Source: Triplophysa rosa
Lineage: Eukaryota > Chordata > Actinopteri > Cypriniformes > Nemacheilidae
Assembly: GCF_024868665.1 (NCBI RefSeq)
Contig: NC_079891.1
Coordinates: 29,032,665-29,096,664, forward strand
Length of the DNA: 64,000 bases
Direction of reading: 5' to 3'
A program made the translations under genes and the position numbers. The notes below the pieces were generated by a model. The model was not told the DNA's origin, made no database searches, and was given only the letters and a program-made list of their open reading frames with translations. Positions 13,701-26,331 of this stretch are shown one piece after another; positions within the stretch are counted from its first letter, which is position 1; each line of letters starts with the position of its first letter.

Positions 13701-14738
13701 TAAGGCTGCAGCTATCGATTATTTTAGTAAACAAGTATTTTCTACTGATTTTTCCATCGATTAATCGGGTATTCGGATAATAAGTACTTTTTCTTTATTA
13801 AAGAGCAACTCTAAATATACAAGAGAAAATAAGACAGATCTCTTAAAATGAACAACTAATTTGTTTCCTTTTTTACAAAAATTAACATTTATTGCTGAAA
13901 TTGCATACATTAATATCTGTGAAAACTAAACCCATTTAGTACATTCCATTGCCATATTACATTCAAAATGCAATATAGGCCTAATACAAATGTATAAATA
14001 AGAAACATTAATAAAAATAGAAAGAATAATTTCAAAGGTAAACAACTAACTTCAGCTTATGCATGATGCATTTAGTTTATCTAAATTAGTTTTAGTTTCT
14101 TTTTTTACTATTAAATAGTCATATATTTGTCCACATAAAAATACCGAGTTAACTGGACTTTTATTTTGGCAGGTCGTTGGAAGACGCTTATTTTTTAGTG
14201 TGTTAGCTTCACTCAGTAAAATGTTCTGAAATAAACTCTCAGAGCAACTCTGGAGATGAAGTTAATGTGTTCATGTCCTCATAAAGTGCAGTTCATTCAC
14301 TCAGACACGCAGAACAGTCAGATGACATGTGTAAATAACAGGATTTGGCATCCACTAGTCTGCATCTAGTTTGATGGACTCAATGCAGCCGGAAAACAAG
14401 TTTCACTCGCAAGATAGACTAAAACTAAGTAAAATAGCAGTTCACCATTTCAATAAGCTATCAGTTATTTATCAGCATGAGACATACGTGTGATCGTGTG
14501 AACAGACTAAAATGCGTGTGTCTCACGGTGAATGCATGAGACTTGACAGCCCTGTAACATGAATAGAGTTTAGCGGGCTGTGCGTCAGTAATAACGGTCC
14601 GTGGGGAAACGTAGCGCTCCGTGTGTACTGTGTACTGTAGTTAAATGGATTAAACGAGGCTTCGAGGCAACAAAATTTGCCTCGATGATTTTTTGTATTC
14701 GAATTACTCGAGTTACTCGAGGAATCGTTTCAGCCCTA
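13701..14738. mobile_element. non-autonomous hAT element, inverted copy of the one at 8360
   Basis: Same family as 8360-9382 but in the opposite orientation: starts TAAGGCTGCAGCTATCGATT and ends CGAGGAATCGTTTCAGCCCTA. Flanked by GTCCAAAC (13693-13700) and GTTCAAAC (14739-14746), an 8-bp duplication with one difference. Internal blocks, including the cytosine-poor stretch near 13830-13960, match the other copy in reverse complement. Confidence 0.86.
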
Positions 14739-15654
14739 GTTCAAACAATCCTTTGCTCGTGCTAATTGGTCTCTATCTTTTGGAGTCACTTCAGTTAATG
14801 GTAAGAAGCAGAACACAAACTGCAAAGAGGTTGCCATATTTTCTGAAGGAACAGACAGTGATGGTGCCTATGAAAACATACAGACAATACACAAATAAAA
14901 ATACAATGTGATATGTGGCTAGCCAACTCCCGTTCTTTCCTGGCCCTAAACAAGTTAACACAATTCCAAGCCAACTTACTGCCAAAAACTCCTGACCAGA
15001 CACTGATCTTTGCTGCATGCTTGGAATGCATGCTGACACAGTGATTTTCATCCATAGTGTGCAACTGCAAGCTTAATAGCTTATATGTATCTACATTCAA
15101 GAATAAACGAGCAGAGCAAATGAGCAATTCCAAGCATGTACTGACCCTCAAAACAAAACACACAATACGTACTGGTGTAGTGTAAATGTACTTATTTTTG
15201 CCCCAACTGTGGTAATTTTTCTAAAAAGTCTTAGACAAATTGGGTTGGAAATATTAACTTAAGCGCCAATGTATAAAATTCCAGACAATGTCCAGAAAGC
15301 AGCTGGACGGTTTTCCATGGAATGCTGCAATGAGAACAATGAGCCGGGGAGGATCGCTTTCACATTCTTTACCCATTAAAAACTGCACAAATTATACCAC
15401 AAAAAAACAGAGGGTGGATTTTACACGGTCACACCAGACATGTTAGCAGACTGCCTACAGGAACAAAATTGGTTGCAGATGGCAAAACGTGTTGTCATCC
15501 AAAACAAGCTGTGGTAAAAAAGCGAGTTTGTTGGTCTTCCAAGGGTCAGTCTAAGATTTTAGGTTAACCTGATCTACGCTGGACACACGCTTGTAAAGTG
15601 GGTTACCTACTGACCTACATTAAGGCTTTTAAGGGAGTAAAGGGTAAAAGTCAC

Positions 15655-15830
15655 CCTGCTGATAAGTGATAAAACAACCATGCTAAGCTGGTTTGCTGGT
15701 ATTAACTTGTATGGCGGATGTAGCTGGCCAAGCAGGTCTACGCTGGTCATCCAGCCCCTCGAAAACCAGCAAATAAAGTTGGGAGACCAGCAAACCAATT
15801 TAGGATGCAAGACTGCTTGACCTAAACAAA
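15655..15830. repeat. CCAGC/GCTGG-rich dispersed repeat
   Basis: Alternating GCTGGTTTGCTGGT and AAAACCAGCAAA motifs in both orientations, resembling a common fish foldback repeat. The ends are not clear. Confidence 0.45.
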
Positions 15831-16980
15831 TCACATGACATGTGCGTGTAAGGTTTATAACACGTGTGCAACCATAAAATAGAGGGAATCAAGTCTGACA
15901 AGAATGTAGGTAGAGACCAAATCAGAGAGTACAATTTCTCCCATCCATCTGTCCATATTTAAGTAGAATCACTGGTAAACGTTTGGAGTACTTCCCCACA
16001 TTTAAGGTAATTTCAAGTGAGTCATTAATCTAATTACATCATCTGTTAAAGCATAGGAAAGGTGGAGCTCCCTGGACCTCTGGGCAAAAGAATCTACAAT
16101 GAAAACAAAATTACAAGCCCCAGTTATTTTTGCAAAGATCTGGAAAGTTGAATGTACTGTACATGTTGTGCATGTATTACTAAATACATCACCTTTTTTG
16201 AATCATGCCTGACCTGTCTAGTTAGTTTGGACCACAGAGGCTGAATGAGAACATGCTGTGACCAAACTCCAGGGCTCCAAAATGATATTTTCAAGAATGC
16301 TGGTCACCAAACAACACTAGCCCTTCACTGACAACATGAGGGTGAATAAATGAAAAGATATTTTTCAGGGGTAAAAAATCCCTTTAAAACCCAGACTGGG
16401 TGACCTCTTTTAAATGGACATAAAAATAGCTTATAAAACAAATCGTTCTCACTTGTACAACTGAACAGGGAAGTTGGTTTTTGAAGAAAAAGCACTAGAG
16501 ATTATCAGAGCGTTCTGAAAATGATCTTGATCAAACCGTCATTCAATTCAACAATCAAGAACAACAAACATCTCTTCGTTTTAAATAAAGGCCAAACTCT
16601 CACCTCACGTTGAGTTCCGGCCAATGAATCAGAGCAAGGGATACCGCCTCCACAACCATCTGAAGTGATTCCTTCACTTCCTGAATTCAGCACAGCACAA
16701 AGGAAGCCTTGTCAAGCGGCCCTGTCGCATGCGTCACAGGGTTCATGGGGAACAGAAAGTGTTGAGCTGGATAGGCCTTATCCAAATCTGATCTGAGAAC
16801 ACGCGTTCTTCCTCTTTCAAAATAAAGTATGACCTTGTTTTAGAATGGCATGAAAGGGTAATTTTAGTCCAGGTTGACAAGAGGGCAAAGAGTGCGGTGA
16901 AAGTGCCTGGACCTTTACATATTATGGATGCATGACTGTCTCTTTCTGCAGGTGCATTTGCAAAGGCTCTGATAAAACAC

Positions 16981-17288
16981 GGGCAAAAATAAAAATTCTG
17001 TTGTGAATACTCATTCTCTAGTTGCTCCAAACCTGTATAAATTTCTTTTTTTGGTTGAACACAAAGACAGATATTTGGAAGAATGTTAGCAACTGACATT
17101 TCTGGGGCATAATAGACCACCATAGTAGGAAAAATAACTGTATATTTTTTGTTCTGTTTAACACAAAATAAGATATTTTAAGGAATTTAGTAAAGCAAAA
17201 AGTTCAGGGGCATTTATCTAGGTTTGGAACAACTAGAGAGTTTGTAATTCATGACAGCATTTTCATTTTTGGGTGAACTATCCTTTAA
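16981..17288. mobile_element. Angel-like palindromic MITE
   Basis: Starts GGCAAAAATAAAAATTCTGT and ends CATTTTTGGGTGAACTATCC, with paired GTTGAACACAAAGA and TTCTGTTTAACACAAAATAA arms around a central TAGTAGGAAAAA. Confidence 0.7.
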
Positions 17289-17747
17289 GAAATTGGGCAG
17301 ACATGTAGGTTAGACAGAGCCATGCTACAGTTGACTAAGACACACGATACACGATTTGGTTTCAAAACCCACATATTCCAAAATATAACACATGCATCTA
17401 CTCCAGCCCTGCCAGACACAACGCTGTATGAGCAAGCATTTGACATTACATGGGCCCTTATGGCACCCTTGCTGTTGACATTCGTGAGTACAAGTTGTGC
17501 TGGACAATACTGAAGAAAAATGAGATCGTTTGCAAAATAAAGAAAACTATATTATAAAACATCTGAAAATTATATAACCAACAAACATGTTTCACATTCT
17601 ATCTGGAAACAGAAAGCATCACTGTTTGGCTCGCCAGACACTCTGCTATCTGTCTACAAGGTTATACTTTCACAGAATGATTACAAAACAGCGTTTACAA
17701 GCACCTGTCATTATTACTGGACATATGAACATAAACATTTGTCTGTA

Positions 17748-18735
17748 CCCAGCTAACACAGTTACGTTGTGACGACGTACCTGGACCGGACCATATTTGT
17801 TGCCACGACGTACCATAATAACGTTCCAGCGACGTAACTTTGTGATTCCCATATCCGTCGTGACGACATAACATTGGACATTGTTGGGACATGGTTATTA
17901 CCTCCTGAAGACATACCTGGGACGTACCATATTCGTCGCAGGGACGTACCAAAAAATGTTTCTGGGACGTGATGAGCACGTCCTAACGACCATATCGATC
18001 GAAAATCACTAAAATATGGGTTTACTCTCACATCTGTAATGTATAAAGTAAAGAAAGAATATTAATAAACCGCTAAAGTAATATCAGGCATTTACAAAAA
18101 AAAGACCGTTAACGTTTAAATGATGCGAGCGCGTGGCTCTTAGCAGAACAGAAAAGGCACGTGCGCGCACCTATCAGAAGCACGCACTAAATAAATAGAA
18201 ACGCAGTTTTAATTGTGGTATCGAATTAAACTCCTGTTTAATAGCTGTCAGAAGTCGGATTTATTGCATTCGTCTTGACATTATAACAGATTTTACTCTC
18301 ATCATACATTTTCCACACAATAACATAATAAATAGAAATGACCAGATTCATTAATCAAATGACCAGTGTCCAGGTTATCTGAATACCAGTACATCACGTC
18401 ACTACGACGTTCTCCATGGGATTAATTCACAACTTTATTTGAGGATGTGGCTAGGACGTTTCTGGAACGTAAGCAACAATGACCAGATACATTAATTAAA
18501 GGACCAGTGTCCAGGTTATCTGAAGACCAATACATCACGTCACTACAACGTTATCCATGGGATTAATTCACAACGTTATTTGAGGACGTGGCTAGGATGT
18601 TTCTGTAACATAAGCAAAAATTCTAAGAAACGGAACGTTGCCAAGACGTCCTCAGAACGTGGTCACAAAGTAATGTCACGGTGACCAAATGAAGACGAAC
18701 TGGCGACGTCGTCAGAACGTACTGTGTTAGTTGGG
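17748..18735. mobile_element. ~1 kb TIR element rich in ACGT motifs with internal duplication
   Basis: Left terminus CCCAGCTAACACAGTTACGT and right terminus ACGTACTGTGTTAGTTGGG form an inverted repeat with a single-base gap and one mismatch. Both sides are flanked by TA. Both halves contain many spaced GACGT / ACGTC motifs. A 141-bp unit (18337-18477) is repeated directly at 18478-18618. I see no transposase, so it is non-autonomous. The TA flanks would fit a TA-targeting superfamily. Confidence 0.72.
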
Positions 18736-20067
18736 TAATTATTATTTTATGTCTGATAACAGAAACATTAAATATGTAAACGACTTCGGCTTTATTGGGT
18801 TTTCAGTTGTATTAAAATACAGTAAATTCAGAGAGTAAACGCATGTGCGTCGCGATGAAGTCTTGACAAACATGCGAATTAGCACGTAACATCACCTTAC
18901 ACCATAGTGATGGGTAAAAACAGATTATGATGAATTTTTAACGAGCCTGACCGTCAAAATGACGGACAATGAAAAAGTCTAGCGCAACCTCTGGCCTGCA
19001 CAGATTGTTTATTCTCACCACAGGTACAGGTTAAATTCCTCTTTGCAAAATGCGTTTGGATTTCATTTGCTTGTCACAGAAAGCTCCCTGGCCGAATTTG
19101 GCCATCTTTGCTTCAAAGCAATTTGACTGTGGCTTAAAGAGGTTTATTGGCTTGTATTGAACTATCTCTTGTTGACTGATAAAACTGCTTCCTTCCTTGT
19201 CAGACAGGGTGTGGTCCAGCCCACAGACCAGTGACAGCGAGTTTCTGTTCCCTGAGGCATTTCCGTGGTTGCCTGTTTAGCAGTTTTTGAGTCATGTATG
19301 TGTGAAAAGCCATGTCTTTAATATAAATCCCACAACTTTTAACCACGTTTTAATCGTGGACTGCCCATATTGGCATTAGCCAATCAGTGGCTTGAATAGG
19401 CAAATGGAAGCCGATGCATCACCTATGCAAATATCTACACACAAAACATAACAAATAAAGCCAGAATATAAATTATATCTAACATAGAAATGCTGTGTTT
19501 TTGTAAGATAGAGATGCACTCACATAATATATGCGTCGTTAATCATGTTGTATAATTGCAATCTGCTGTCACTGCCCAAAGAGCCAAAAGCCACAGTCTG
19601 GATGAGTCTGCCTTTGTCATTACGATACAGAGGGGGGATGACGCCACCTAAATCCTCTTCCTGCCTCAGGGCCAAAGAGGGCCACTGTGACGGAATTCCA
19701 GCTAAGATTCAGCTGCCTTTCGTAACAGAGATAAGGGCGCAAGTTCCTTGTGACGCGCGTGCATGACCATCTCATTCACTGCCATCAGAAGCACAAGAAA
19801 TCAGAGAGCTGTAGCAAATTACGCAAATGGGATATTATTATTAGGGAAGTGCAAAAGCCAGTTTGCAAAACTGACTAGTTGCGTGGGTATTTTGAATGAC
19901 AAGCCCAAGTCAAAGAAACAATCTCCATAGTTAAATAAGCAGTGTCCACAAGCTCCTACTTGGGGATAACTGGACACGAAATGGGGAAACTGACCTATAT
20001 TCAACAAATAAAAAAGGAAGAATATTTTATTGTACAAAATATTGCATACGTTTACATCTTACTTTTA

Positions 20068-20165
20068 CGCATTTCTTGGCAGATGTTTTTATCCAAACAG
20101 TGCTGTTCAAGGTTTACAGTTAATCATGTGTTCCCTGGGATTTAAACACAAAACCTTGCTGCTAA
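20068..20165. repeat. dispersed LINE/SINE-related fragment
   Basis: Contains TTTTTATCCAAACAGTG and TGTGTTCCCTGGGATTTAAA, a diverged match to a repeat often seen in fish genomes. Too short and diverged to classify. Confidence 0.3.
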
Positions 20166-21181
20166 CACAATGCTTTTTATATGATGAATATACATCTAAA
20201 TACAGTACACTAGGATATGTAATTCAACAGACTGAAGAAAACTGAACTAATTTCACAAATTTATAAAGATGGTGCAACAAGAAACTTGCAACTCTGACAA
20301 GAATCAAACTGAAGTTAATGCTGACGCTCTACACTTATACACACACAGACAAATCTCCTTTCACTTTGTTGCCGTGTTCACCTTTGCGCTTTAACAGCTT
20401 GCTCAATGCCACTTGGGTAAACAATGAACAAAAACAAATTAAACAAAAAAGTTAGACATCATGATCTTTGGGCCATTACAAAGCTAATTAAAAAGCAAAC
20501 AGACTCATAAAATATATGAAGCATAGGCCATGTTCCCATTTTTATGGGTCTTTAATGAGGGTCTACTACATGTTACGTCATCTCAAACTTAAAAATAATT
20601 ATTTAATTATGAATAAATCAAAAACACGTTATGAAATTGCATTTGTTTCTATGTAAAAACGATCGAGTAAAATAAAAAGGTAATGTAGGCTACATCTGTA
20701 CATCGTTATTTAATAGTTTTGCAATCATGATGTTTTAAGTACATTGATATGACACAATATGCATGTCATTATAAGCCAAGCTTAATATATTGAAACACTA
20801 AATAAAAGGCAATTGTTAAAAATATATAAAATATAGAACAAGGGACCCTTCTCTAACCAACAAGAAATCCTAGGCTTGACAGGTGCCTACCTAGTTATAC
20901 TAGTCCTAAAATGATCAACAAGAATCTTTAGAAAAGGTTTATGAAAAAATGCTGTATAATGACAGATGCAGGTCTTAAAAGGGGTTGCATGCAACCCTGC
21001 ATACCTGCCGATGGGGAGATATCCATCACAAAGTTCTATGTTTTGAAGAATGTAGCTCTGAAGAATGTTCACCTTACAAGAACACTATCCGATCACTGTG
21101 AAAGGCAACCTAAAATTTGAGGAAATAACACTTCCTGTAAAAGTCTCTTCCTGCCTATACATGTCCATAATTTCTCTCTTA

Positions 21182-21212
21182 TACACACGCACGCACGCAC
21201 GCACGCACACAC
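21182..21212. repeat. (CACG)n microsatellite
   Basis: Tandem ACGC tetranucleotide with flanking CA repeats. Confidence 0.85.
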
Positions 21213-22928
21213 TCCTTGAAGCTGCATCTTTTCCACAGCCACTTCCTGCATCTCCCAACTCATTTTACCAAGCATCCTGACCCATTTCCCAAGGAACACA
21301 AGGATTCGTCACAGAGGAGACGATATGATGACGTACACTACACAAGCATACACACACCTGCTGATGCATTCTGACGTCCAGCCAAAACATTACCACATGA
21401 AGATTTCAGCATGGCCTTAGGCAATGTCATGCACTAGAAACAAAGAAACAACAGGAACAAAGACACGTCTCTTGAAACAAACAAATAATTATATAAAATA
21501 AATTGCAGAGCAATGATTGAACCATAACAGACTTCTATCCTTGTTCAATGAGGACTTCTGGTACTGTGAAGATCAAAGCAATTTAATAAGTGAAATCCAT
21601 GAAATAGGAAAATGCATTCAATAAACAGTCAATAAAAACATACCGTCTGTTTACTACACAAATATTTTAATAAAGTATGTCCGAGCATTTAAGGTTTCAT
21701 TATTTCGACAGCCTGGCAAGTTGGCGAGTCAAGGTTTTGATATCTTGAAGTATCGTAAAGTATTTTGGTACTGCAAATAAACTATATTCATTCATACAAT
21801 GACAAGGAAACTGAAAAAAGACTCTCTACAAAAAGAAAACGAATGTGTGCTTCTCCCTGCCTTCCCTTTTAAAAAGACTTTGGTGGGTCTTGATTATACC
21901 TGTCTAGGCGGGTCCAGGAATGAAAAGGTTTGGAAACATTACATAGAGCCAATGGGTGAGGTCATCCTGATCTAGTTAACATTACACTACGAAATAGGAA
22001 AATGAAAGACTAAAAATTTCCACAAGAAACCATGTAAACAGAAACACTCGATTCAAATACAATGTGTTGGCAAATCTTGGATATGCCTTCACAATCCACA
22101 CCTACAGGAAGTTCGATCAACTCACTAAACGTGTCGAGCACTAGCGTGTCTGCTATCTCCTAGGTTTGAAACATGACGGAATATTTGGTGAATAATCGGT
22201 GTTTGATTGCTTGATATGGTTTTTGTCCCTTTTATTAAATTCGAACAGAATTTTGTTTTACAGTTTTGCTCAGAAAAGTGGATACGGGACAACCCAGAGC
22301 AGCCGTTTTTGAACTGACAGCTCTACAACTCCCATGATCAAACCAAGCTGAGAGTTGCCATTAATTCAGTGAGAACTTTGCTGGTGTTCTCAATAAAACT
22401 GGTTAAACTATAGCTTTATTTGTTTAGCGCCCACCAATTATCTCTTCTATTAATCTGATCACAACGATTCATCGATTCAAATTCAAGTTTTTTAGTTAGT
22501 GATCATATTAATCCAAAACAATATAAATTGGCAAATAATCTGACATTCTTTACAAATGAATTCAAAATGAAAAGAGTTTACAATTTAAACGCACCGAGAT
22601 CAACTTTTGTTTCACTGAGATCAGCGCTATTCAATCACCGAGTCAAAAGGAATTGAATCCATTTCAATGCATCACACCAATGCATTAAATATCCAACCAG
22701 GAAAGCATGTCAACTAAAACATAAAACATGTCCCTGACGCTCAATTTGTAAAAGAAACCCCTCGTTTTGAGCCCTGAAGATCTGCCCATCTGGCCTGATC
22801 CACGCTGCCATGATCCCTTTGCATGGGCAGATTTTCAAATCCAGCAAAGTTGCACTTGCGCGTGCCGGTTCAAACCTTCGCCTCATGCCGCAAACATTAC
22901 GTGAGAAAGAGCGTACTTTCATCCTTAC

Positions 22929-23070
22929 CTTCTCAGCTGTCGTAGGAAAAATATATATCCCTGTCCGACTGTTTTTTAAAATATAGACAGCTGTAATGCA
23001 CCAGTTGCAGTCTCTGATCGCGCGAACGTTCCCTGTGACTACCTCACTCACTCAACTTGTCTGAGAGGCG
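22929..23070 (-). other. coro1c: coro1c non-coding first exon (short transcript)
   Basis: Read on the minus strand, a stretch downstream of promoter motifs ends at a strong donor, GAGAAG|GTAAGGAT (last exon base 22929). It contains no ATG. Spliced to the acceptor at 6769 it would put GAAGAT directly before the coronin ATG, with a G at -3. The 5' boundary is a guess placed at the ETS-like motif, where initiation commonly occurs. Locally CpG-rich sequence (GATCGCGCGAACG) supports a housekeeping promoter. This is inference from signals only; no transcript is at hand. Confidence 0.5.
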
Positions 23071-23125
23071 CCGGAAGCCACGCCTTGCCTTATCTCGCCC
23101 CGCCTTACAAAAATACGATTGGACG
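23070..23125 (-). promoter_or_regulatory. coro1c: coro1c proximal promoter: CCAAT box, GC box, ETS site
   Basis: In minus-strand order: CCAAT at 23118-23122, GGCGGGGCG at 23096-23104 and CTTCCGGC at 23070-23077. The spacing and TATA-less CpG-rich setting are typical of a ubiquitously used promoter. It lies about 0.6 kb downstream of the end of the large alternative exon. Confidence 0.5.
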
Positions 23126-23703
23126 AATACGAAATGAGTGGCGTCAAATATTTGCAATCACGAAATATATTGCTTGTTGCCCCACCCGTTCGGAGAGCAA
23201 ACAGGTATGAAGTTCAGTGTGGACTACGTGACTGCACTTAGAAGTAGAACCAGTTTATTATGTCATATACGCTAAACAAAGTGAAGTGAGTAGAACTTAA
23301 AACATTAATTTTATTTGATTGATTATAGTATCTTATAGTAGGTTATCCAGACGATAATACCGTGATCACAATAATATATGGACACATTTATGTAAGAACT
23401 GTTAAAAAATGTAAAAAAATAATTATGTTAAATTAATTTTGGACGATTCGTAATTTTTATAATATTTAATGAAACTGTCTATGATGAAATCATCGTGTTA
23501 TAAGAATATTGCCACAAGATGGCACCATTATGCCAAAAAAAATGATCTATTTAATGAAAAATACATGCATCTGTTATGAACATGTTTCTAAAAAATGTTT
23601 CGTGTTGAAATGTAACAGCATTCATGCAGCAACAATCTTTCTCAGCCAAGCATTAAAATAAATCCACAATAAAAAAGCATTGCAAAAACAGCAACTGTCT
23701 TAC
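23126..23703 (-). other. AT-rich gap between large exon and short promoter
   Basis: The first 62 bases after the donor stay open in the same frame to a stop at 23642. The rest is AT-rich and shows no coding exon or recognisable repeat. Confidence 0.5.
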
Positions 23704-26326
23704 CTTTTTTCACTGAGGCTTTTCTTTCTATTGCTTTGTCAGGTGATTTTTTCGGTGGGTCGAATGCTGCTTTCATCTGTGCTACTTTCACACACTGCGT
23801 TGGATCTAAGGTCAGGTCGACCCGGGTCTCTGTTGGCTTGGTCCACTCCTTCATCTTCCTCTGCAACTCAATAGTTTCCTTTATCATATCAGAAACGTGT
23901 TTGCTTTTCTGAGGACCTTGTGTTATCTCCATGATTGTGGAAGCATCATCTGTGTTCAGACTAATCTCCGTTGCATGCTTTTCATCAGGCTGGCTTGACT
24001 GTTTCTCACTGTTGGAGGCTTGCACATGTGAACCGTGCTTGCTCTGCACTTTATCTTGTTTCTCGTTAGCTTGCATACTTATTAGGTTGCACACGAAGGA
24101 GGAATGTTGCACGTCTTGTGAGACAGATGTGTTTGCTGCGCTGTCTGATAACGCTGCTCCTGCAGCGCATCCATCCTGACGGGATTCATCTGTTGCCTTA
24201 TTTGTGAATATCTTTAAAAAATCTTTTTCGTGATGCTGAGGGGCACCAGACAGAGCGATCACGGCGTTCTGGTCCACACTTGGAAGATGTGGTGTGACTT
24301 TAGGCCTGTCTTGGTGATCTGAATCTGTCTCAGGACCAGAACCGGTTACAGATGTTTCCTTGAATATGTCCGTGTTTGAGCTAATGATATTTTGATTAGA
24401 CTGTCTGTCTTTGTCTCTCCCTGATGACATCATGTTACCTGAGGTCTTGTTCCTGTCTAATTCGTGTTGGTCAGCATCAGTCACCGTACTAGGAGCGGAG
24501 TTAAGCTTTGGATTTAGATTATGTGTAGTCTCACTTAATATCTCAGGCAGGTTTAGTATCTCTGGCTGCGGAGTCTCTACAGCGAGAAAACATTTTAGAC
24601 TGTCCTCTGTGTATACTTTGGCCTTCTGTAAAAGAAGGGAATCCTCCATTTCGTCTTTTTGGATATCGGATTTTGAAGGTGGGTGGGAATCTGTAATGTC
24701 TTCAGAGGATGTCTCATCTTCATAGCTTTGTTGAACGGATTTGTTTTTACCCATTATATTTACACCGGCAATATTACCCTCTTCCGTTTCTGTTCCACGC
24801 AGAGAAAGATCTTTAATCTCGCTTATCCTTACATGGGAACAAAGCACACTCTTTGAAGCGCTCTCCAGAATTTTTATTTCTTCAGCCTCTCCTATGTCAT
24901 CTTTATTCATTTGACCTCCAGCAGGTGATCTCTCCAGCGAAGTTTCCTTTGTCCCAAAGCTCTCCATGTCTGACACATTAAATTGTCTTTCTTTCTCATT
25001 CTCATCCTGTGTGAGTTCGCCTGCAGTTATTTGCTGATGGCTCTCAGCGTGATTCGGGGGTGACTTGGATGGCACTTCTAAGGAGCTGAAGTCCTCAGGG
25101 CTCCGTGCTTGTTCCAGACTCACAGCTTGGTTTTGTATATCTGCACCTGCTAGTGATGACCTAGTCAATCTGACATCATCCGCTGGCTGAAAGCCTGCAA
25201 CATTTTCTTTACCTCCGTAGATGTCTTTCATTGTACGTCCCTGTATTTCAACATTCTTTGGGGAGTGTTCTGTGTTTGGGTTTTTTGTAACATCCTTATC
25301 TGGATCCTCAGATGGCTTCTCGGTTTCTTGTTTGACTTGCTGAATTGCTGCCGTAATGTTTTTCAAAGTCTTTGGTGAGTTCATCCCAGGGTTTGATGTG
25401 TTAAACGGCCTCTCATTGTGTGATTCATCTTCATTTTCGTTGTTAGTTCTGGAAACGGATGCTTTGTCTTGAATCAAAAAGTGGACTGCAGGTGAGGTAC
25501 CTGTGTTGAAAACTCCACCCTCCCTGTGTCCATCAGTGTCCATTAATTTTGCCAAGTCCTTCTTCTCCGTCACCTCAGAAGTCACCTTAACAGGCCTTGT
25601 GTTTGTTAGACCGATATCACTGGCACCTTCCACAATCCCGGCGGTATTTATATTTAGAATATATGTAGCTCCAGTTTCTAGTTTTCCGTTTCCGTCTTGG
25701 CACATTCGCTTGTTTTCAATTTCATAGACAGGTTCCATTTTGGCCTTTTCATCTAATTCACGTGTTTCCTTTTCACCCCCGTTTGCTTTCTCATGAGGCC
25801 ATTCACTCTTGTCTTTGCCAAGAAGGTCACACCTCAGGTTCTCCTGATGCTCTCCATCCAGATCGCCTTCTTGCATACTCCCCAGGTCTACAACTTCACC
25901 AACTCTTGCTTGTTCCATATCCTCTATCTCACACGCAGGTTCACCGCTTCTGGCCTCCCGTGTGCCTTGTGTGCCGCTATCAGACCGTCTGATTTCATTC
26001 AGCTGCTGCGAAGCCAGCGTTTCAGCCCAGCCTCCCTCTTTCTCTCCATCCCCTCCCTCCACCAACCCCCCATCCGTGGGAGCACACACCTTATCGTAAG
26101 ATTCCAAAAGCCGCTCCAGCGTAGGTGATGTTGACTCCCTGCCTGGGCCTTCATCCAAGCTTCCACCGGCTGCTTTCTCTTCGTCTGCCACCACATCACA
26201 AGTCTCAATGGTTGAGTTTCCTTCCTCCGTTTCCCCCCCAGGGTCTGGGCTTGGTCCCTTTTCCTTTGGTCCTGCAGAGCTGTTGTCCTGCCCTGGGTCC
26301 CCCTCCCTGCCCTGGTTTTGTCCCAT
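23704..26326 (-). CDS. coro1c: large acidic exon, predicted N-terminal extension of a long coronin-1C
   Basis: A single exon open for 874 codons plus one base. It starts MGQNQGREGDPGQDNSSAGP (Gly2 makes N-myristoylation possible but the pattern is weak) and is rich in Glu, Asp, Ser, Lys and Thr with few aromatic residues, so it is probably disordered. No known domain is seen. The last ~40 residues are more basic (e.g. KKSPDKAIERKASVKK). The acceptor TTTTTCCACAG precedes 26332, and the donor AAAAAAG|GTAAGAC ends the exon at 23704 in phase 1. The next minus-strand exon I can identify, at 6768, opens AT-ATG, so splicing gives GAT-ATG and continues in frame as [11 protein letters not shown]. Mammalian coronin-1C is known to have N-terminally extended isoforms from an alternative promoter, notably in muscle. 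Alternatives: a separate gene whose other exons I missed, or use of the unspliced 894-residue form. Confidence 0.72.
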
Positions 26327-26331
26327 TACAT
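26326..26331 (-). promoter_or_regulatory. start-stop uORF abutting the large-exon ATG
   Basis: The exon begins AATGTAATGGGAC, so the first ATG is followed at once by TAA, and the A of that stop is the A of the main ATG. A start-stop element with one-base overlap can stall ribosomes or allow reinitiation. Whether it is used depends on the true upstream exon. Confidence 0.5.
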
